This document shows, piece after piece, positions 14,594-23,497 of a stretch of 64,000 nucleotides of DNA. Within the stretch, counting starts at the first letter, position 1; every line of letters starts with the position of its first letter. A program made the position numbers and the translations under genes. Under the pieces are notes generated by a model. The model was not told the origin of the DNA and made no database searches. It saw only the letters and a list, made by a program, of their open reading frames with translations. Origin of the DNA: JBBDYH01 sp040901795 (lineage in GTDB: Bacteria > Planctomycetota > Planctomycetia > Pirellulales > JALHPA01); the NCBI GenBank assembly GCA_040901795.1, contig JBBDYH010000090.1, positions 1 to 64,000 of the forward strand. Reading direction: 5' to 3'.

Positions 14594-16453
14594 CTACTCG
14601 ACTTCGATCAAAGTCTTCACACTGCCGTCGCGGCGGAAGCGGGCGATGAGAAACTCGGACGCCAGATTGTGCCCCATCACCGTGCGATTTCGGGCAGGTG
14701 TCAACGACCGGTAGACGAGCCATTGCTGCTTGCCAAATTGTACTCGGTAGCCGCAAGCCACCTCCCGCGTCACGTTCTGCCGTTCCTCGGCGACGGCCAG
14801 TTGTCGCCAGGTGAATGACCTGGCATGGCGTTTGGAGGCAAGGTCGATCCACAAAGGCGCGTAGAGGCTAGTGGCGTGTGCCGCCTCATGGAGCTGAATC
14901 ATGCCATCGCCGGATGTGAGTTCACCGCCGCGACGATCGACCCGCCATTCGGGCGACGCCAGCGGAAACAGCAAGGCTCGCGGCCGACGTGCGTGGAGAG
15001 CCACTTCGCGAGTCTCCGTCGCCGCCGCAATGCTGGTCCCGGCGCCCAGCGGCAAGTGCAGTGTGTAACGCAGTGACCGCGGTTCATTGCCAAGAACCGC
15101 ATCAGCGATAAACAGAAAACGATCCCTCCGGCCCAGGCAAAGCTGCCGCTGGACGAGAATCCCTCCGGTCAATTCGATCTGCAGCTCCAAATAATCAACG
15201 TCTTCGTCGCTGACCCAACAGATTTCTTCCCAATCGCCGATCGGTGTTGCTTCCTGCTCGTTCACCCGGCAGGTGAACTCCCAATCGCCGGCAAACAGCC
15301 GGTCGCGGCCGCTCAGGAGTGCGGCACGCATTGAGCGATCTCCATAAGCGATTCCCAATTGAGGGGCGGATCGCTTCCAGTTTGGCCGAAGCACGGCGAC
15401 CTGGCCCCATTCCGAGTGGTTCGCCGCTGCGGGTGCTCGGGAATCTTTGTTGGCTTTGCGCTTCGGCACACCGGCGCCACCAAAACGCCGCAGGGCGGAC
15501 GCGTTCTTTTTGTCCCCGGAGAGTTTGACCGCGGCGGCGAAGAAGTTCGCAGTTGACGCGGAAACGCCTGCTGCAACCGGCAGCTCGGCGAACAGTGAAT
15601 GGCCGTCGCGGCGCGATAACCGCAGCATTTCGCGCACGACGAAGCGGTATTGGGCCTCGGCGTCCTCGTCCCAACAACCGCCGTCGAGAGATGCGCCCAG
15701 CATCCGAGCCCTTGTCCAGCAGGCGACCAAGGGGTGCTGGATCGTCAGGTAGCGACAGTGCGGCGTGCCCTCGCCATCGAGAAGCTCGTCCAGACCCGCG
15801 GATAACGCGCGCCGAGCCGCCGGCAGTAATAGGGCACATGCCTCGATTTCGGGAAGCAAGGCTGCGAGCACAAGCGGCAGCTCGCCGGCCAACCGCTGGT
15901 GCAAAAGCGGCGTGGTGCTTAACTCCAATGCCGCCGCGTCCAGTGCGGTTTGGCGTAAGCGCCCGAGCAGTTTCCACCAGACTTGCTTAGACAACCGGGT
16001 GGCCAGCGTGGGCAGTTCGTAGGCACAAGCGAGAAGCCCAAGCGTTGCGCGCTCATCGAGTGCGGCGGGTCCATTCGCGATGAAGTCGTCCAGTGTCGCC
16101 TGACGCTCGTGATTCGACGTGCGGTCTTCACCATAGTTTGTTATCACTGCCAGTAGCTCGCAATCGGCATGCTGTTCCGACAGGCCCCATAGCAACATCT
16201 GGGCCGAACCCAACTTGTCAAACGGCGTGCCCGCGAGCGGCGACGTTCGCCGGGCGAGATACTTTCTCCAGGGCAACCACGTCTGGTCTTCGTCGCCCGA
16301 TCGAGAACGCTCGAGGACTTTGTCGGGGGCGGCGGCCGTCCAAACTAGCGATTCGTTTGCCGGCTGCCGATCCGGCCTAGGGGCTGCCAAGGGGTCGTGT
16401 GCCCCGACCAGTTCGTTGATACGCGGCAATTCCGAGGTGCTCACCGAATGCAT
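14594..16453 (-). CDS. Large uncharacterised protein, possible helical-toroid plus beta-sandwich fold
   Basis: A 619-residue protein with no signal peptide that I can see. The first about 300 residues look helical (for example LLHQRLAGELPLVLAALLPE). The last about 250 look like beta strands with alternating hydrophobic residues (WEFTCRVNEQEA, LELQIELTGGILVQRQ, RFLFIADAVL, ARSFTWRQLAVAEE). That two-part layout recalls heparinase II/III-like polysaccharide lyases, but no catalytic motif could be confirmed, so no function is assigned. It has no close neighbour in operon distance; yggS starts about 80 bases downstream of its end. Confidence 0.65.
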   Translation of the reverse strand: MHSVSTSELPRINELVGAHDPLAAPRPDRQPANESLVWTAAAPDKVLERSRSGDEDQTWLPWRKYLARRTSPLAGTPFDKLGSAQMLLWGLSEQHADCELLAVITNYGEDRTSNHERQATLDDFIANGPAALDERATLGLLACAYELPTLATRLSKQVWWKLLGRLRQTALDAAALELSTTPLLHQRLAGELPLVLAALLPEIEACALLLPAARRALSAGLDELLDGEGTPHCRYLTIQHPLVACWTRARMLGASLDGGCWDEDAEAQYRFVVREMLRLSRRDGHSLFAELPVAAGVSASTANFFAAAVKLSGDKKNASALRRFGGAGVPKRKANKDSRAPAAANHSEWGQVAVLRPNWKRSAPQLGIAYGDRSMRAALLSGRDRLFAGDWEFTCRVNEQEATPIGDWEEICWVSDEDVDYLELQIELTGGILVQRQLCLGRRDRFLFIADAVLGNEPRSLRYTLHLPLGAGTSIAAATETREVALHARRPRALLFPLASPEWRVDRRGGELTSGDGMIQLHEAAHATSLYAPLWIDLASKRHARSFTWRQLAVAEERQNVTREVACGYRVQFGKQQWLVYRSLTPARNRTVMGHNLASEFLIARFRRDGSVKTLIEVE

Positions 16454-17172
16454 CCATCCTGGTTTGATTGCAAAGCGGGACTTGCGCGCCGGCTCCGTCC
16501 GGCCGTTCGGCGTTGTCCCGTTGTCAGAAGACGGTATCTTAGCAAGAGGAAGCGGCAGTGGTCAGGGGGCCGGAGTCGGAGTGGTCAGTGGTCAGTTGGA
16601 GTTAAGCCTTCAGGCTGTGCTGACCCGCCGCGGCGGGAACTCCAACGGTTGGATGTTTTTATGGTTCTTCGTGGACTTTAGTGGCTGCAGCCTTACATCG
16701 CCAGCACCCGCCAGCACGCGCCGGCCGGAGAGGAGGAAGGAATTGGCAGCCTTGAAGGAAGAGACGCTCAAGACCAGCCGCGCAATACTTTCGCAAATTC
16801 TGGGATTACAACTACTTTTACTGCGGCAAGCTTCAGCTCGCTCCTGATCGGATTTAGCCACTAAAAGTCACGAAGAACCAAAATAGAGGGTATTGCTTCT
16901 TCAGTCGCGTGGCCAACTTCTTCCGCCGGCAGCCAAGAAGATGCGAACGATCGATGACGATGTCGCACCAAATAGAAAGACGGAGAAGACCGCCACACGG
17001 TGGCCGCTCCTAAACCTATCCCCGCGGCCTCTTTACGGTATCGCGCAGAAAAAACACACGGACGTGCGAAAAGCCGCAAGCCATTGGACGATGGAACGCG
17101 GCGCGGAGTGAGCTTGCGGGGCGAGCGATTCAACGCCGACCGTGGGGAGAAGTGCCGTGGCTGGCAGCGGGC
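16454..17172. other. Gene-free stretch with an inverted-repeat pair
   Basis: No convincing coding sequence was found on either strand; the open frames here lack coherent protein character. It contains the palindrome CCCGCCGCGGCGGG (16624-16637) and the inverted-repeat pair listed separately. Confidence 0.6.
16662..16880. repeat. 25-base inverted repeat pair flanking about 170 bases
   Basis: Left arm 16662-16686 (TGGTTCTTCGTGGACTTTAG plus TGGCT) and right arm 16856-16880 (AGCCACTAAAAGTCACGAAG plus AACCA) are complementary at 23 of 25 positions. The enclosed 169 bases carry no gene. The layout is MITE-like. The arm resembles a 'CACGAAGAACC' intergenic motif that I recall from planctomycetes. 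Confidence 0.65.
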
Positions 17173-17379
17173 TCATGCGGCATCATCGGAGGCATCGCCG
17201 ATAAATGCTTCTACGGCGGGCAAGACTTCCTCTTGCAATTGACGCAGTTCTGCCTCCGACCATTGGCCGGTTGCCCAAAGTTGGTCCAATTCTGCGAGCA
17301 GACACGCCACCGGATCAGCGGCGGGGAAGCATTTGGCGAGCAGTGATTGTGCAGTGCCTTCGAGGCGGTTTATGTCCAT
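17173..17379 (-). CDS. Small hypothetical protein
   Basis: A possible 68-residue acidic, helical protein (MDINRLEGTAQSLLAKCF ... LLAELDQLWATGQWSEAELRQ). Amphipathic helices and codon use look protein-like, unlike the other open frames in this region. No family is recognised and the ribosome-binding site is weak. It could be a small gene or a remnant. Confidence 0.45.
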   Translation of the reverse strand: MDINRLEGTAQSLLAKCFPAADPVACLLAELDQLWATGQWSEAELRQLQEEVLPAVEAFIGDASDDAA

Positions 17380-17860
17380 AGCCGTGGCGCAGCAAAAACC
17401 AATTTGTCAGATTGGCAGTTCGCTAAACCTGGACGCCAAGCTCATCAAATTGCATGCCAAAAATGGCGGGCGAAGTGATATGGGGGAACAGCCAGCATGG
17501 GACCGCCGGTCTAATGGCCGTGCGCTGGTCGCTGGAAGAAACGAGCGCGGTAAAGGCAAAAGCGATTCGTTGCTCAAGGAAGAAAGAATAGTTACCACGA
17601 CATGGCCAAGAGATAGGTCCGAATAAACAGATGCGAAGCACGCTGAACGGCTCAAAGTCAGCGAACGCTACCTGCTGAAAGTCGCGGCGCCGACAACGTT
17701 AAGTCGCTTCGTTCTATCCGCGACGAGCTGTAACCCGGCGCGCCGGTAGGAGCTTCTCCTTCATGGTATACCCTTCGCGATCTTCGTCCGTTGACAGCAG
17801 CCGACCCGGCGGGCACATTACTGTGGTTCCTAAGCTGCTAGAGATGGAGTTCAGGCCGCG
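17380..17860. other. Gene-free stretch upstream of the antiterminator gene
   Basis: No gene is supported. A short in-frame stretch around 17634-17740 reads AERLKVSERYLLKVAAP and then degenerates, which may be a decayed gene fragment. The promoter for the following NusG-like gene should lie near the end of this interval, but no clear -35/-10 pair was identified. Confidence 0.5.
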
Positions 17861-18418
17861 ATGCCGATCCTACAGCCTGAGCCGAGCATTTTTCCGGACG
17901 ACTTGCTTGCGCGCGGCGCCGAGGACAACATGGAGCGGCGATGGTGGGCGGTCTATGCAAAGGCTCGTCAAGAGAAAGCTCTTGCCCGAGATCTTTTTGC
18001 CCAACAAATCCCTTTTTATCTACCGCTGGTCCCGCGGACCTCGTCGAGCCGGGGACGCAGGATTGAGTCGTTGCTTCCGTTGTTTAAGGGCTACTTGTTT
18101 ATCTTAGCGCGCGAGGAGGAGCGCATCGAGACTTTGCGGACGAATAGGGTTTCCCGATTAATTGCTGTTGACGCTGCCGAGACGTTGCGGCGCGAGTTAT
18201 GGCAGGTTCAACAGTTAATCGCGCGCAAGGCGCCATTAGTGGTCGAAGCTCGACTTGCGCCAGGGCGTCGCATTCGCGTGAAGTCAGGCGCTTTTATGGG
18301 CATTGAGGGCGTAGTCGAGGAACAGCGCTCCGGATATCGGCTGATCGTCGAAGTATCGTTTCTGCAGCAAAGCGTTTCGGTCGAATTGGACGACGCACAG
18401 CTTGAGCCGATCGAATGA
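17861..18418 (+). CDS. NusG/RfaH-like specialised transcription antiterminator
   Basis: A 185-residue NusG paralogue. After about 24 extra residues, the NGN domain starts at RRWWAVYAKARQEKALARDL and runs through LPLFKGYLFI to about residue 120. The C-terminal KOW domain is GRRIRVKSGAFMGIEGVVEE with a final EVSFLQQSVSVEL strand. Paralogues such as RfaH, LoaP and UpxY sit beside long polysaccharide operons and let RNA polymerase read through them. This one opens such a locus, but is on the opposite strand from the 27-kb gene train it would serve. No ops-like recognition element was found. A later ATG at 17930 is an alternative start. Confidence 0.85.
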   Translation: MPILQPEPSIFPDDLLARGAEDNMERRWWAVYAKARQEKALARDLFAQQIPFYLPLVPRTSSSRGRRIESLLPLFKGYLFILAREEERIETLRTNRVSRLIAVDAAETLRRELWQVQQLIARKAPLVVEARLAPGRRIRVKSGAFMGIEGVVEEQRSGYRLIVEVSFLQQSVSVELDDAQLEPIE

Positions 18419-18919
18419 GAGCCGTTGTCCCGAGCCGAAGTCGCGCTGCTGGCCTTTGCTTGTGACTGCGGCAGTGGGCATCGCATGCGATGCAGTGCGG
18501 CGAATGTACCCGCCAGCCAACTTCTGTCGAGAACGCGAATTTCCGGACCAGAGTTGCGAGCCTCCGTCCCATCTGTTGCCGACCCCTGGATCTTCAAGGG
18601 TATCGTCTGAACCGGTCGTGCCGGATAGAGAGTCCTTTCCCGTCGCCGAAGGACTGCTTGCCCAAACGGATTGCATCATTTTGACGCCTTTAGTGCGCCG
18701 ATAGCACCGGCTGTAGGATTTATCTGGGCCGCTCGTGCAAAGCGGGCCGGCGGCGAGCGAACCATCGAACTGCCAGCAGACAACCGGTGCGGAAAATGAC
18801 GGTTCGCCATGGCGCAGCCATCCGTAACTCCCATGCGATCCACAACAATTGGGGTATTTGTGCCGCAATGTAAAACTTTGCGGCCTGCGGTGTGCTCGAC
18901 CATCGCCCGAGACGAGAGT
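18419..18919. other. About 500-base intergenic region before the lipoprotein gene
   Basis: No gene is supported. The region should hold the promoter or leader for the lipoprotein/SLBB exporter pair. A GTGC/GCAC hairpin (about 18690-18706) and an imperfect GGCCGCT/AGCGGGCC hairpin (about 18727-18749) are visible; neither matches a riboswitch that I know. Confidence 0.45.
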
Positions 18920-19528
18920 ATGCGACTGACCCCACCCGCCGTCATCATTTTCTGGATCTGCTGCACAGCTTCGGGCTGCGGGCTCTTGGGAAACGCCGCT
19001 CGGACGCTCGTCATCGAGCCGCTCCATTACTGCGCTTGCTCCGACGGATACTTTTCGAACCATCGGCATCGACGTATGGCAGAGGACGCTTGGGTCCAGA
19101 TCGAAGGGGCAAATCCATCTCTCGCGTATTCGCCCGATTACGAACTTGGCTTTCGCGATGGATTCACGGATTACCTGGATGCCGGCCCAGGCAACCTGCC
19201 GGTCCTGCCGCCCCGCCATTACTGGAAAGGGCGATTCCAGACTCCCACGGGTCATCAGGCGATCTTGGACTGGTACGCCGGGTTTCGCCACGGTGCACAA
19301 GTCGCCGCCGCAACAGGTTACCGGCAATACGTCACCTTGCCGTCTTATTTCGCTGGGAGTTTAGCGGAGGAGCATCACCATTTACCCATGGTTGGCCACT
19401 CCACCGCAGAGGTCATCCCCACACCCGCGCTCGAGACGGAGGCTGAGATCGTACCCAGTCCAGTACTGCCCCCGCACTATGGCCCAGAGGGTTACGTGCT
19501 GCCGGTTCCCAATGCATCGGAGTTCTAA
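18920..19528 (+). CDS. Small outer-membrane lipoprotein of the polysaccharide locus
   Basis: A 202-residue predicted lipoprotein. The hydrophobic leader MRLTPPAVIIFWICCTASGC ends in a lipobox with Cys20. The mature part contains YELGFRDGFTDYLDAGPG and WYAGFRHGAQVA, which look like two copies of a G-x-x-x-G/YxxGFxxG helix motif, and a Pro-rich C-terminal tail. It lies four bases upstream of the SLBB exporter gene, so the two are cotranscribed. An outer-membrane accessory role in polysaccharide export is inferred from position only. Confidence 0.75.
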   Translation: MRLTPPAVIIFWICCTASGCGLLGNAARTLVIEPLHYCACSDGYFSNHRHRRMAEDAWVQIEGANPSLAYSPDYELGFRDGFTDYLDAGPGNLPVLPPRHYWKGRFQTPTGHQAILDWYAGFRHGAQVAAATGYRQYVTLPSYFAGSLAEEHHHLPMVGHSTAEVIPTPALETEAEIVPSPVLPPHYGPEGYVLPVPNASEF

Positions 19529-19532
19529 CGCG

Positions 19533-20906
19533 ATGAGTACGTCCAACCTGACTCGTCACTCGTTCGGCCTTACTCAACTGCTTTGGGCAGGAATCGTGGT
19601 TGGGCTCGTAACGCTTGCTAACGGCTGCGCCGCACTCACCAACCCAGTCGCCAATGGCGTCCCTGTCCGTCGAGCTCCGCCGGAATTGCTTGCCAGTCCG
19701 CCGCGCGAGGCTATGCAAACGATTCCGCTCACACTACTCGGGCAGGAGCCGCCCAAGAATTACCTGCTGGCGCCCGGAGATGTACTGGGCGTCTATGTGG
19801 AAGCCATTTTGCCGGCCACGCCGCGCGATGCTCCTGCCTCCAATCCTCCGGTCTATTTTCCGTCGCAAATCGATCCGCTGGGCGGCGGCCTACCACCGGC
19901 GCTGGGGTTTCCAGTGGCGATCCGCAACGATGGTACGATTTTGTTGCCGCGTATCGATCCCGTTCGAGTAGCGGGTATGGACGTCACTGAAGCCGCGAAC
20001 GCGGTCAGCAAGGCGTACACGGGCCGCGGTATTTTGCAGGCGGAAGGAAACGTACCGGTGCTCGTCACTCTGATGCAGCCGCGCCAAACCCGCGTGGTAG
20101 TCCTCCGCCAGGAATTCGGCGGGTTCGCGACAGGCGGACGCGGCGACATCGCCGTGAGCGAAAGCAAGCGCGGGAACGGAACTGTGCTGGCGTTACGCGC
20201 TTACGAAAATGATGTCCTGCACGCGATCACCGAAACCGGCGGCCTTCCCGGTTTAGACGTGTTCGATGAAATCATCGTCTTCAAAGGGGGCCAGCGAAAT
20301 CGATCCTTGGTGGCGACGCTCGAACAACTTCCGCCTGACCAAGATCCGCTCGTCGTCTCAGCCCTTTGCGCGGGGGTGGTGCGCATACCGACGCGGATCG
20401 TGCCCGGGCAGCCGCTGCCCTTTCAGGCAGAAGACGTGATTCTCGAGGACGGCGATGTCGTGTTTCTCGAGGCACGAGCCACAGAGCTGTTTTATACCGG
20501 AGGTCTGCTGCCGGCTGGCGAGCATATCATCCCCCGCGACTATGATCTTGATGTTGTCGAGGCCGTGACCCGGGTCCAGGGCTCGTTGCTCAACGGCGCC
20601 TTTGCCGGCAATAATTTGAGCGGGGTCTTGGTCCAACCGGGCCTCGGCAACCCTTCGCCGAGTTTGCTGACGGTCCTGCGGCGCACGCCCGGCGGCGGGC
20701 AGGTTCCGATTCGCGTGGATCTCAACGCGGCGATGCGCGACACGCGGGAGCGCATTCCAGTGCGACCCGGCGACGTGCTGATCCTGCAAGAAACACCAGG
20801 CGAGTCGGTCGCGCGGTACCTGACCCAGGTTTTCAGCTTCAGCTACGCAACGCGTTTGATTTCGAGCGAAAACACAACCGCGACGGCGGCATTAGTGGTG
20901 CCGTAG
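19533..20906 (+). CDS. Polysaccharide export outer-membrane lipoprotein (Wza-like, SLBB domains)
   Basis: A 457-residue exporter. The signal peptide ends in lipobox LANGC (Cys32). The Poly_export domain begins at NYLLAPGDVLGVYVEAILP; an SLBB region is marked by ITETGGLPGLDVFDEIIVF and a second near YDLDVVEAVTRVQGSLL. RVDLNAAMRDTRERIPVRPG and GDVLILQETPGE close the protein. It should form the outer-membrane channel that works with the Wzc-like kinase encoded at 46160-48487. ATG 19533 follows the lipoprotein stop by four bases. Confidence 0.9.
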   Translation: MSTSNLTRHSFGLTQLLWAGIVVGLVTLANGCAALTNPVANGVPVRRAPPELLASPPREAMQTIPLTLLGQEPPKNYLLAPGDVLGVYVEAILPATPRDAPASNPPVYFPSQIDPLGGGLPPALGFPVAIRNDGTILLPRIDPVRVAGMDVTEAANAVSKAYTGRGILQAEGNVPVLVTLMQPRQTRVVVLRQEFGGFATGGRGDIAVSESKRGNGTVLALRAYENDVLHAITETGGLPGLDVFDEIIVFKGGQRNRSLVATLEQLPPDQDPLVVSALCAGVVRIPTRIVPGQPLPFQAEDVILEDGDVVFLEARATELFYTGGLLPAGEHIIPRDYDLDVVEAVTRVQGSLLNGAFAGNNLSGVLVQPGLGNPSPSLLTVLRRTPGGGQVPIRVDLNAAMRDTRERIPVRPGDVLILQETPGESVARYLTQVFSFSYATRLISSENTTATAALVVP

Positions 20907-20966
20907 CCGCATGATACTGCAGGCGGTGGGTTCGTTGCTGCCGTCAGAGATCCTCTTGGGGCGCGT

Positions 20967-22886
20967 TCATTGAACGGGCGCCAGGGGTTGGGTCGCGTCG
21001 GCGGTCGGTCTCGATTCGGACGCCAGGCCGACGACCCGTTTCACGGCATCACAGGTGGCCCGCATCGCCTCCTCGGAGAGCGTGGAATGCACCAAGAACA
21101 TCAAACTGGTTTCGCCCAATTCCCGGGCGACCGGCAGACGATGCGCAGGCCCGAACCCCGCACGTTGAAAAGCCTCCTCCAAGTAGATCTCGGAACAGCA
21201 GCCGCTTCCACAAGGAATGCCTTCCTGTTGCAGCTCGCGCACAATGCGGTCCCGATTCCAACCGGCGATCAGCCGCTCCGGGCGTAGAAATGCATAGTAC
21301 TTGTAATAGCTGTGACTAATGGAGGCGGTAGGCAGCGTCAGCCTCAGCGCCGGAACTTGAGCCAATGCGTCGTTGAGCAACGTCGCGTTGCGTTGGCGCT
21401 GTCGCACGGAAGCCGGCAATTTCCGCAGGGCGACGCGACCCATGGCAGACTGCATCTCAGTCAAGCGATAGTTGCTGCCGAATGACTCGTGCAGCCACTT
21501 AAAAACGCCACTGTGCTGCCGATGATGCACGGCATCCCAACTCTTGCCATGATCCTTGAAACTCCAGGCTCGTTCCCAAACCGATTCGTCATTGGTGGTC
21601 AGCATTCCTCCTTCACCACCCGTGGTGATGATCTTGTCCTGGCAGAACGAGAAGGCCGCGACATCGCCCAGAGATCCGACCGGGCGACCGTGGTAGGTGG
21701 CGCCAACGGCTTGTGCACAGTCCTCAATGACTTTGAGCTGATGCTGCCGGGCAAGCTCCATCAGGTCGTCCATCTCACAGGGCCAGCCTGCGAGATGAAC
21801 CGCAATGATCGCCTTCGTCCGCGGGGAAATAACCGCTCGGACGGTTTCGCTCGTCAGGTTCTGGCTGATACGATCAACGTCCGCAATCACGGGAATGGCG
21901 CCCCGCGCCACCACGCAACTGGCTGACGCGATGAACGTGCGGCTGGGAACGATGACTTCGTCACCCGGACCAATCCCCAAAGCATACAACGCCAACTCGA
22001 GTGCTAAGGTTCCGTTGGCCACCGCGACAGCATAGCGACAGCCGGTGGCCGCAGCGAACTCGCCTTCGAATTGACGTCCTTCGTCTCCCGTCCAGTAATT
22101 CACATTGCCCGACCGTAACACCGCCAGGGCGGCTTCGATCTCGTCTTCTGCAAACGACGGCCAGGGCGCGAAGAGCGGTGCCTTGCTGGGAATAGCGCCG
22201 TTTGTTGGCGGACTGAGCAAAAGAGCAGGCGCTGCTGCCGCTGCCGTCGGCTCTGTCCGAATTGCCGCTCGGATTGGCTTCGCGGGGACGCCCGCTGCCA
22301 CGATGCGATCCGGCAAGTCGCCGGTGACAACAGCTCCGGCGCCAACCGTGCTCCAATCGCCGACCTGTACCCCCGGCACGACAGCGCATCCAATACCCAA
22401 GAAAGCTCCACGTCCGACTCGCACGCCCCCGGCTAAGTGAGTCCCAGGGCCAATGTGTGCAAAATCCTCGACCGTGCAGTCATGGTCGATCGTGGCGCCG
22501 GTATTGATAATCGCGTGAGCGCCAACAACAGCATCGGCTTGGACGATAGCGCCTGCGAAGATAACGGTGCCCGGCCCAACCCGAGCGGAGGGGTCAACTT
22601 CGGCGCGCGGATGAATCACCGTCAACCAGGGGCGCCCCCTCTGCTGGGACGCGAGCCGCTCCCGCGCTGCGTTGTCGCCGATCGCGATCACGCCAGGAAC
22701 ATCCGGCGCCGCGGATGACGTCGAGCCCTCGACCTGAACACCCGCCACGGCGCCACCGACTTTGGCGGCATCGTCATCATAGAGCGCCTGCACCTTTCGC
22801 CCTGACAACTGTAGCGTCGCGATCACCACCTTGGCATGACCGCCGCCGCCGAAGAGGATGACCGGGTCGTTGTTGCTTGCACTCAT
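20967..22886 (-). CDS. Fused PglD-type acetyltransferase and DegT-type aminotransferase (diacetylbacillosamine/legionaminate precursor enzyme)
   Basis: A 639-residue two-domain enzyme. Residues 1-205 are a NeuD/PglD acetyltransferase: GGGGHAKV (13-20) for the UDP-sugar domain, then a left-handed beta-helix with GATIDHDC (candidate base His135) and VPAKPI at its end. Residues 235-639 are a DegT/DnrJ/EryC1 PLP aminotransferase: WTGDEGRQFEGEF, AVANGTLALELAL, IEDCAQAVGATY and the PLP lysine Lys418 in SFCQDKII. In C. jejuni PglE adds the C4 amine and PglD acetylates it, giving UDP-diNAc-bacillosamine; here both steps are in one chain. It is the last gene of the minus-strand train and overlaps the PglC gene by four bases. 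Confidence 0.9.
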   Translation of the reverse strand: MSASNNDPVILFGGGGHAKVVIATLQLSGRKVQALYDDDAAKVGGAVAGVQVEGSTSSAAPDVPGVIAIGDNAARERLASQQRGRPWLTVIHPRAEVDPSARVGPGTVIFAGAIVQADAVVGAHAIINTGATIDHDCTVEDFAHIGPGTHLAGGVRVGRGAFLGIGCAVVPGVQVGDWSTVGAGAVVTGDLPDRIVAAGVPAKPIRAAIRTEPTAAAAAPALLLSPPTNGAIPSKAPLFAPWPSFAEDEIEAALAVLRSGNVNYWTGDEGRQFEGEFAAATGCRYAVAVANGTLALELALYALGIGPGDEVIVPSRTFIASASCVVARGAIPVIADVDRISQNLTSETVRAVISPRTKAIIAVHLAGWPCEMDDLMELARQHQLKVIEDCAQAVGATYHGRPVGSLGDVAAFSFCQDKIITTGGEGGMLTTNDESVWERAWSFKDHGKSWDAVHHRQHSGVFKWLHESFGSNYRLTEMQSAMGRVALRKLPASVRQRQRNATLLNDALAQVPALRLTLPTASISHSYYKYYAFLRPERLIAGWNRDRIVRELQQEGIPCGSGCCSEIYLEEAFQRAGFGPAHRLPVARELGETSLMFLVHSTLSEEAMRATCDAVKRVVGLASESRPTADATQPLAPVQ

Positions 22887-23497
22887 GGGATCGTTTCGGG
22901 ACTGCCCTTAAACTCAGGCATCGTGGCGTGGTCGCTCGCCTGGATTCCCTCTCGCTTCAGCACTTTAATAAGGGTCATCCAGAGAATTTTCAAGTCGAGC
23001 CACAGATTCCAGTTATCGACATACCAGACATCGAGAGCGAATTTATCTTCCCACGCTAGTGCGTTACGCCCGTTGACTTGCGCCCAGCCGGTAATCCCCG
23101 GTCGCACTTCATGCCGCCGCGCCTGAACAGCAGTGTATCGACCAAGATATTCCGGGAGCAGCGGTCGCGGCCCGACCAGACTGAGGTCCCCTCGGAGCAC
23201 GTTCCACAATTGCGGCAGCTCATCAAGGCTGGTCCGGCGGAGGAATGAGCCCAAAGGCGTCAATCGCTCGGTATCCGGCAGGGGCGTGCCTTCGAGAGCC
23301 GCCGCCTCGCGCATCGTCCGAAATTTGAAAAGCGTAAACAACCGGCAATGCCGGCCGGGACGCACTTGCCGAAATAACACGGGCGAACCCATGGTCAGCC
23401 AGATCGTGAATGCCACTGCCAAGAGTACCGGCGCAGCAAGCACCAAACTCACCAGGGCGCAAACCACATCCAGCAGTCGCTTCAGCATCCGCTTCAT
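22883..23497 (-). CDS. PglC-like initiating phosphoglycosyl transferase
   Basis: A 204-residue small monotopic phosphoglycosyl transferase that moves a sugar-1-phosphate from a UDP-sugar to undecaprenyl phosphate. An N-terminal re-entrant hydrophobic helix (about 10-35) precedes FKFRTMRE, the catalytic Asp92-Glu93 pair in TSLDELPQLWNVLRGDLSLV, GPRPLLPEY and RPGITGWAQVNGRN. Its size matches the minimal PglC type rather than long WbaP/WcaJ forms, and its neighbour makes UDP-diNAcBac, the substrate of PglC. The ATG at 23497 overlaps the stop of the upstream gene (TAATG). Confidence 0.9.
   Translation of the reverse strand: MKRMLKRLLDVVCALVSLVLAAPVLLAVAFTIWLTMGSPVLFRQVRPGRHCRLFTLFKFRTMREAAALEGTPLPDTERLTPLGSFLRRTSLDELPQLWNVLRGDLSLVGPRPLLPEYLGRYTAVQARRHEVRPGITGWAQVNGRNALAWEDKFALDVWYVDNWNLWLDLKILWMTLIKVLKREGIQASDHATMPEFKGSPETIP

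Noticed and set aside
17634..17740. Short peptide-like stretch AERLKVSERYLLKVAAP
   Set aside because: No start codon and a quick decay into non-protein sequence; at most a decayed gene fragment, too short to annotate.
18419..18919. ops-type recruitment element for the RfaH-like protein
   Set aside because: No GGCGGTAG-like sequence was found here or upstream of the Wzc gene.
18284..19327. A 347-codon minus-strand frame overlapping the antiterminator and lipoprotein genes
   Set aside because: No protein-like features, and it conflicts with the NusG-like and lipoprotein genes on the other strand.
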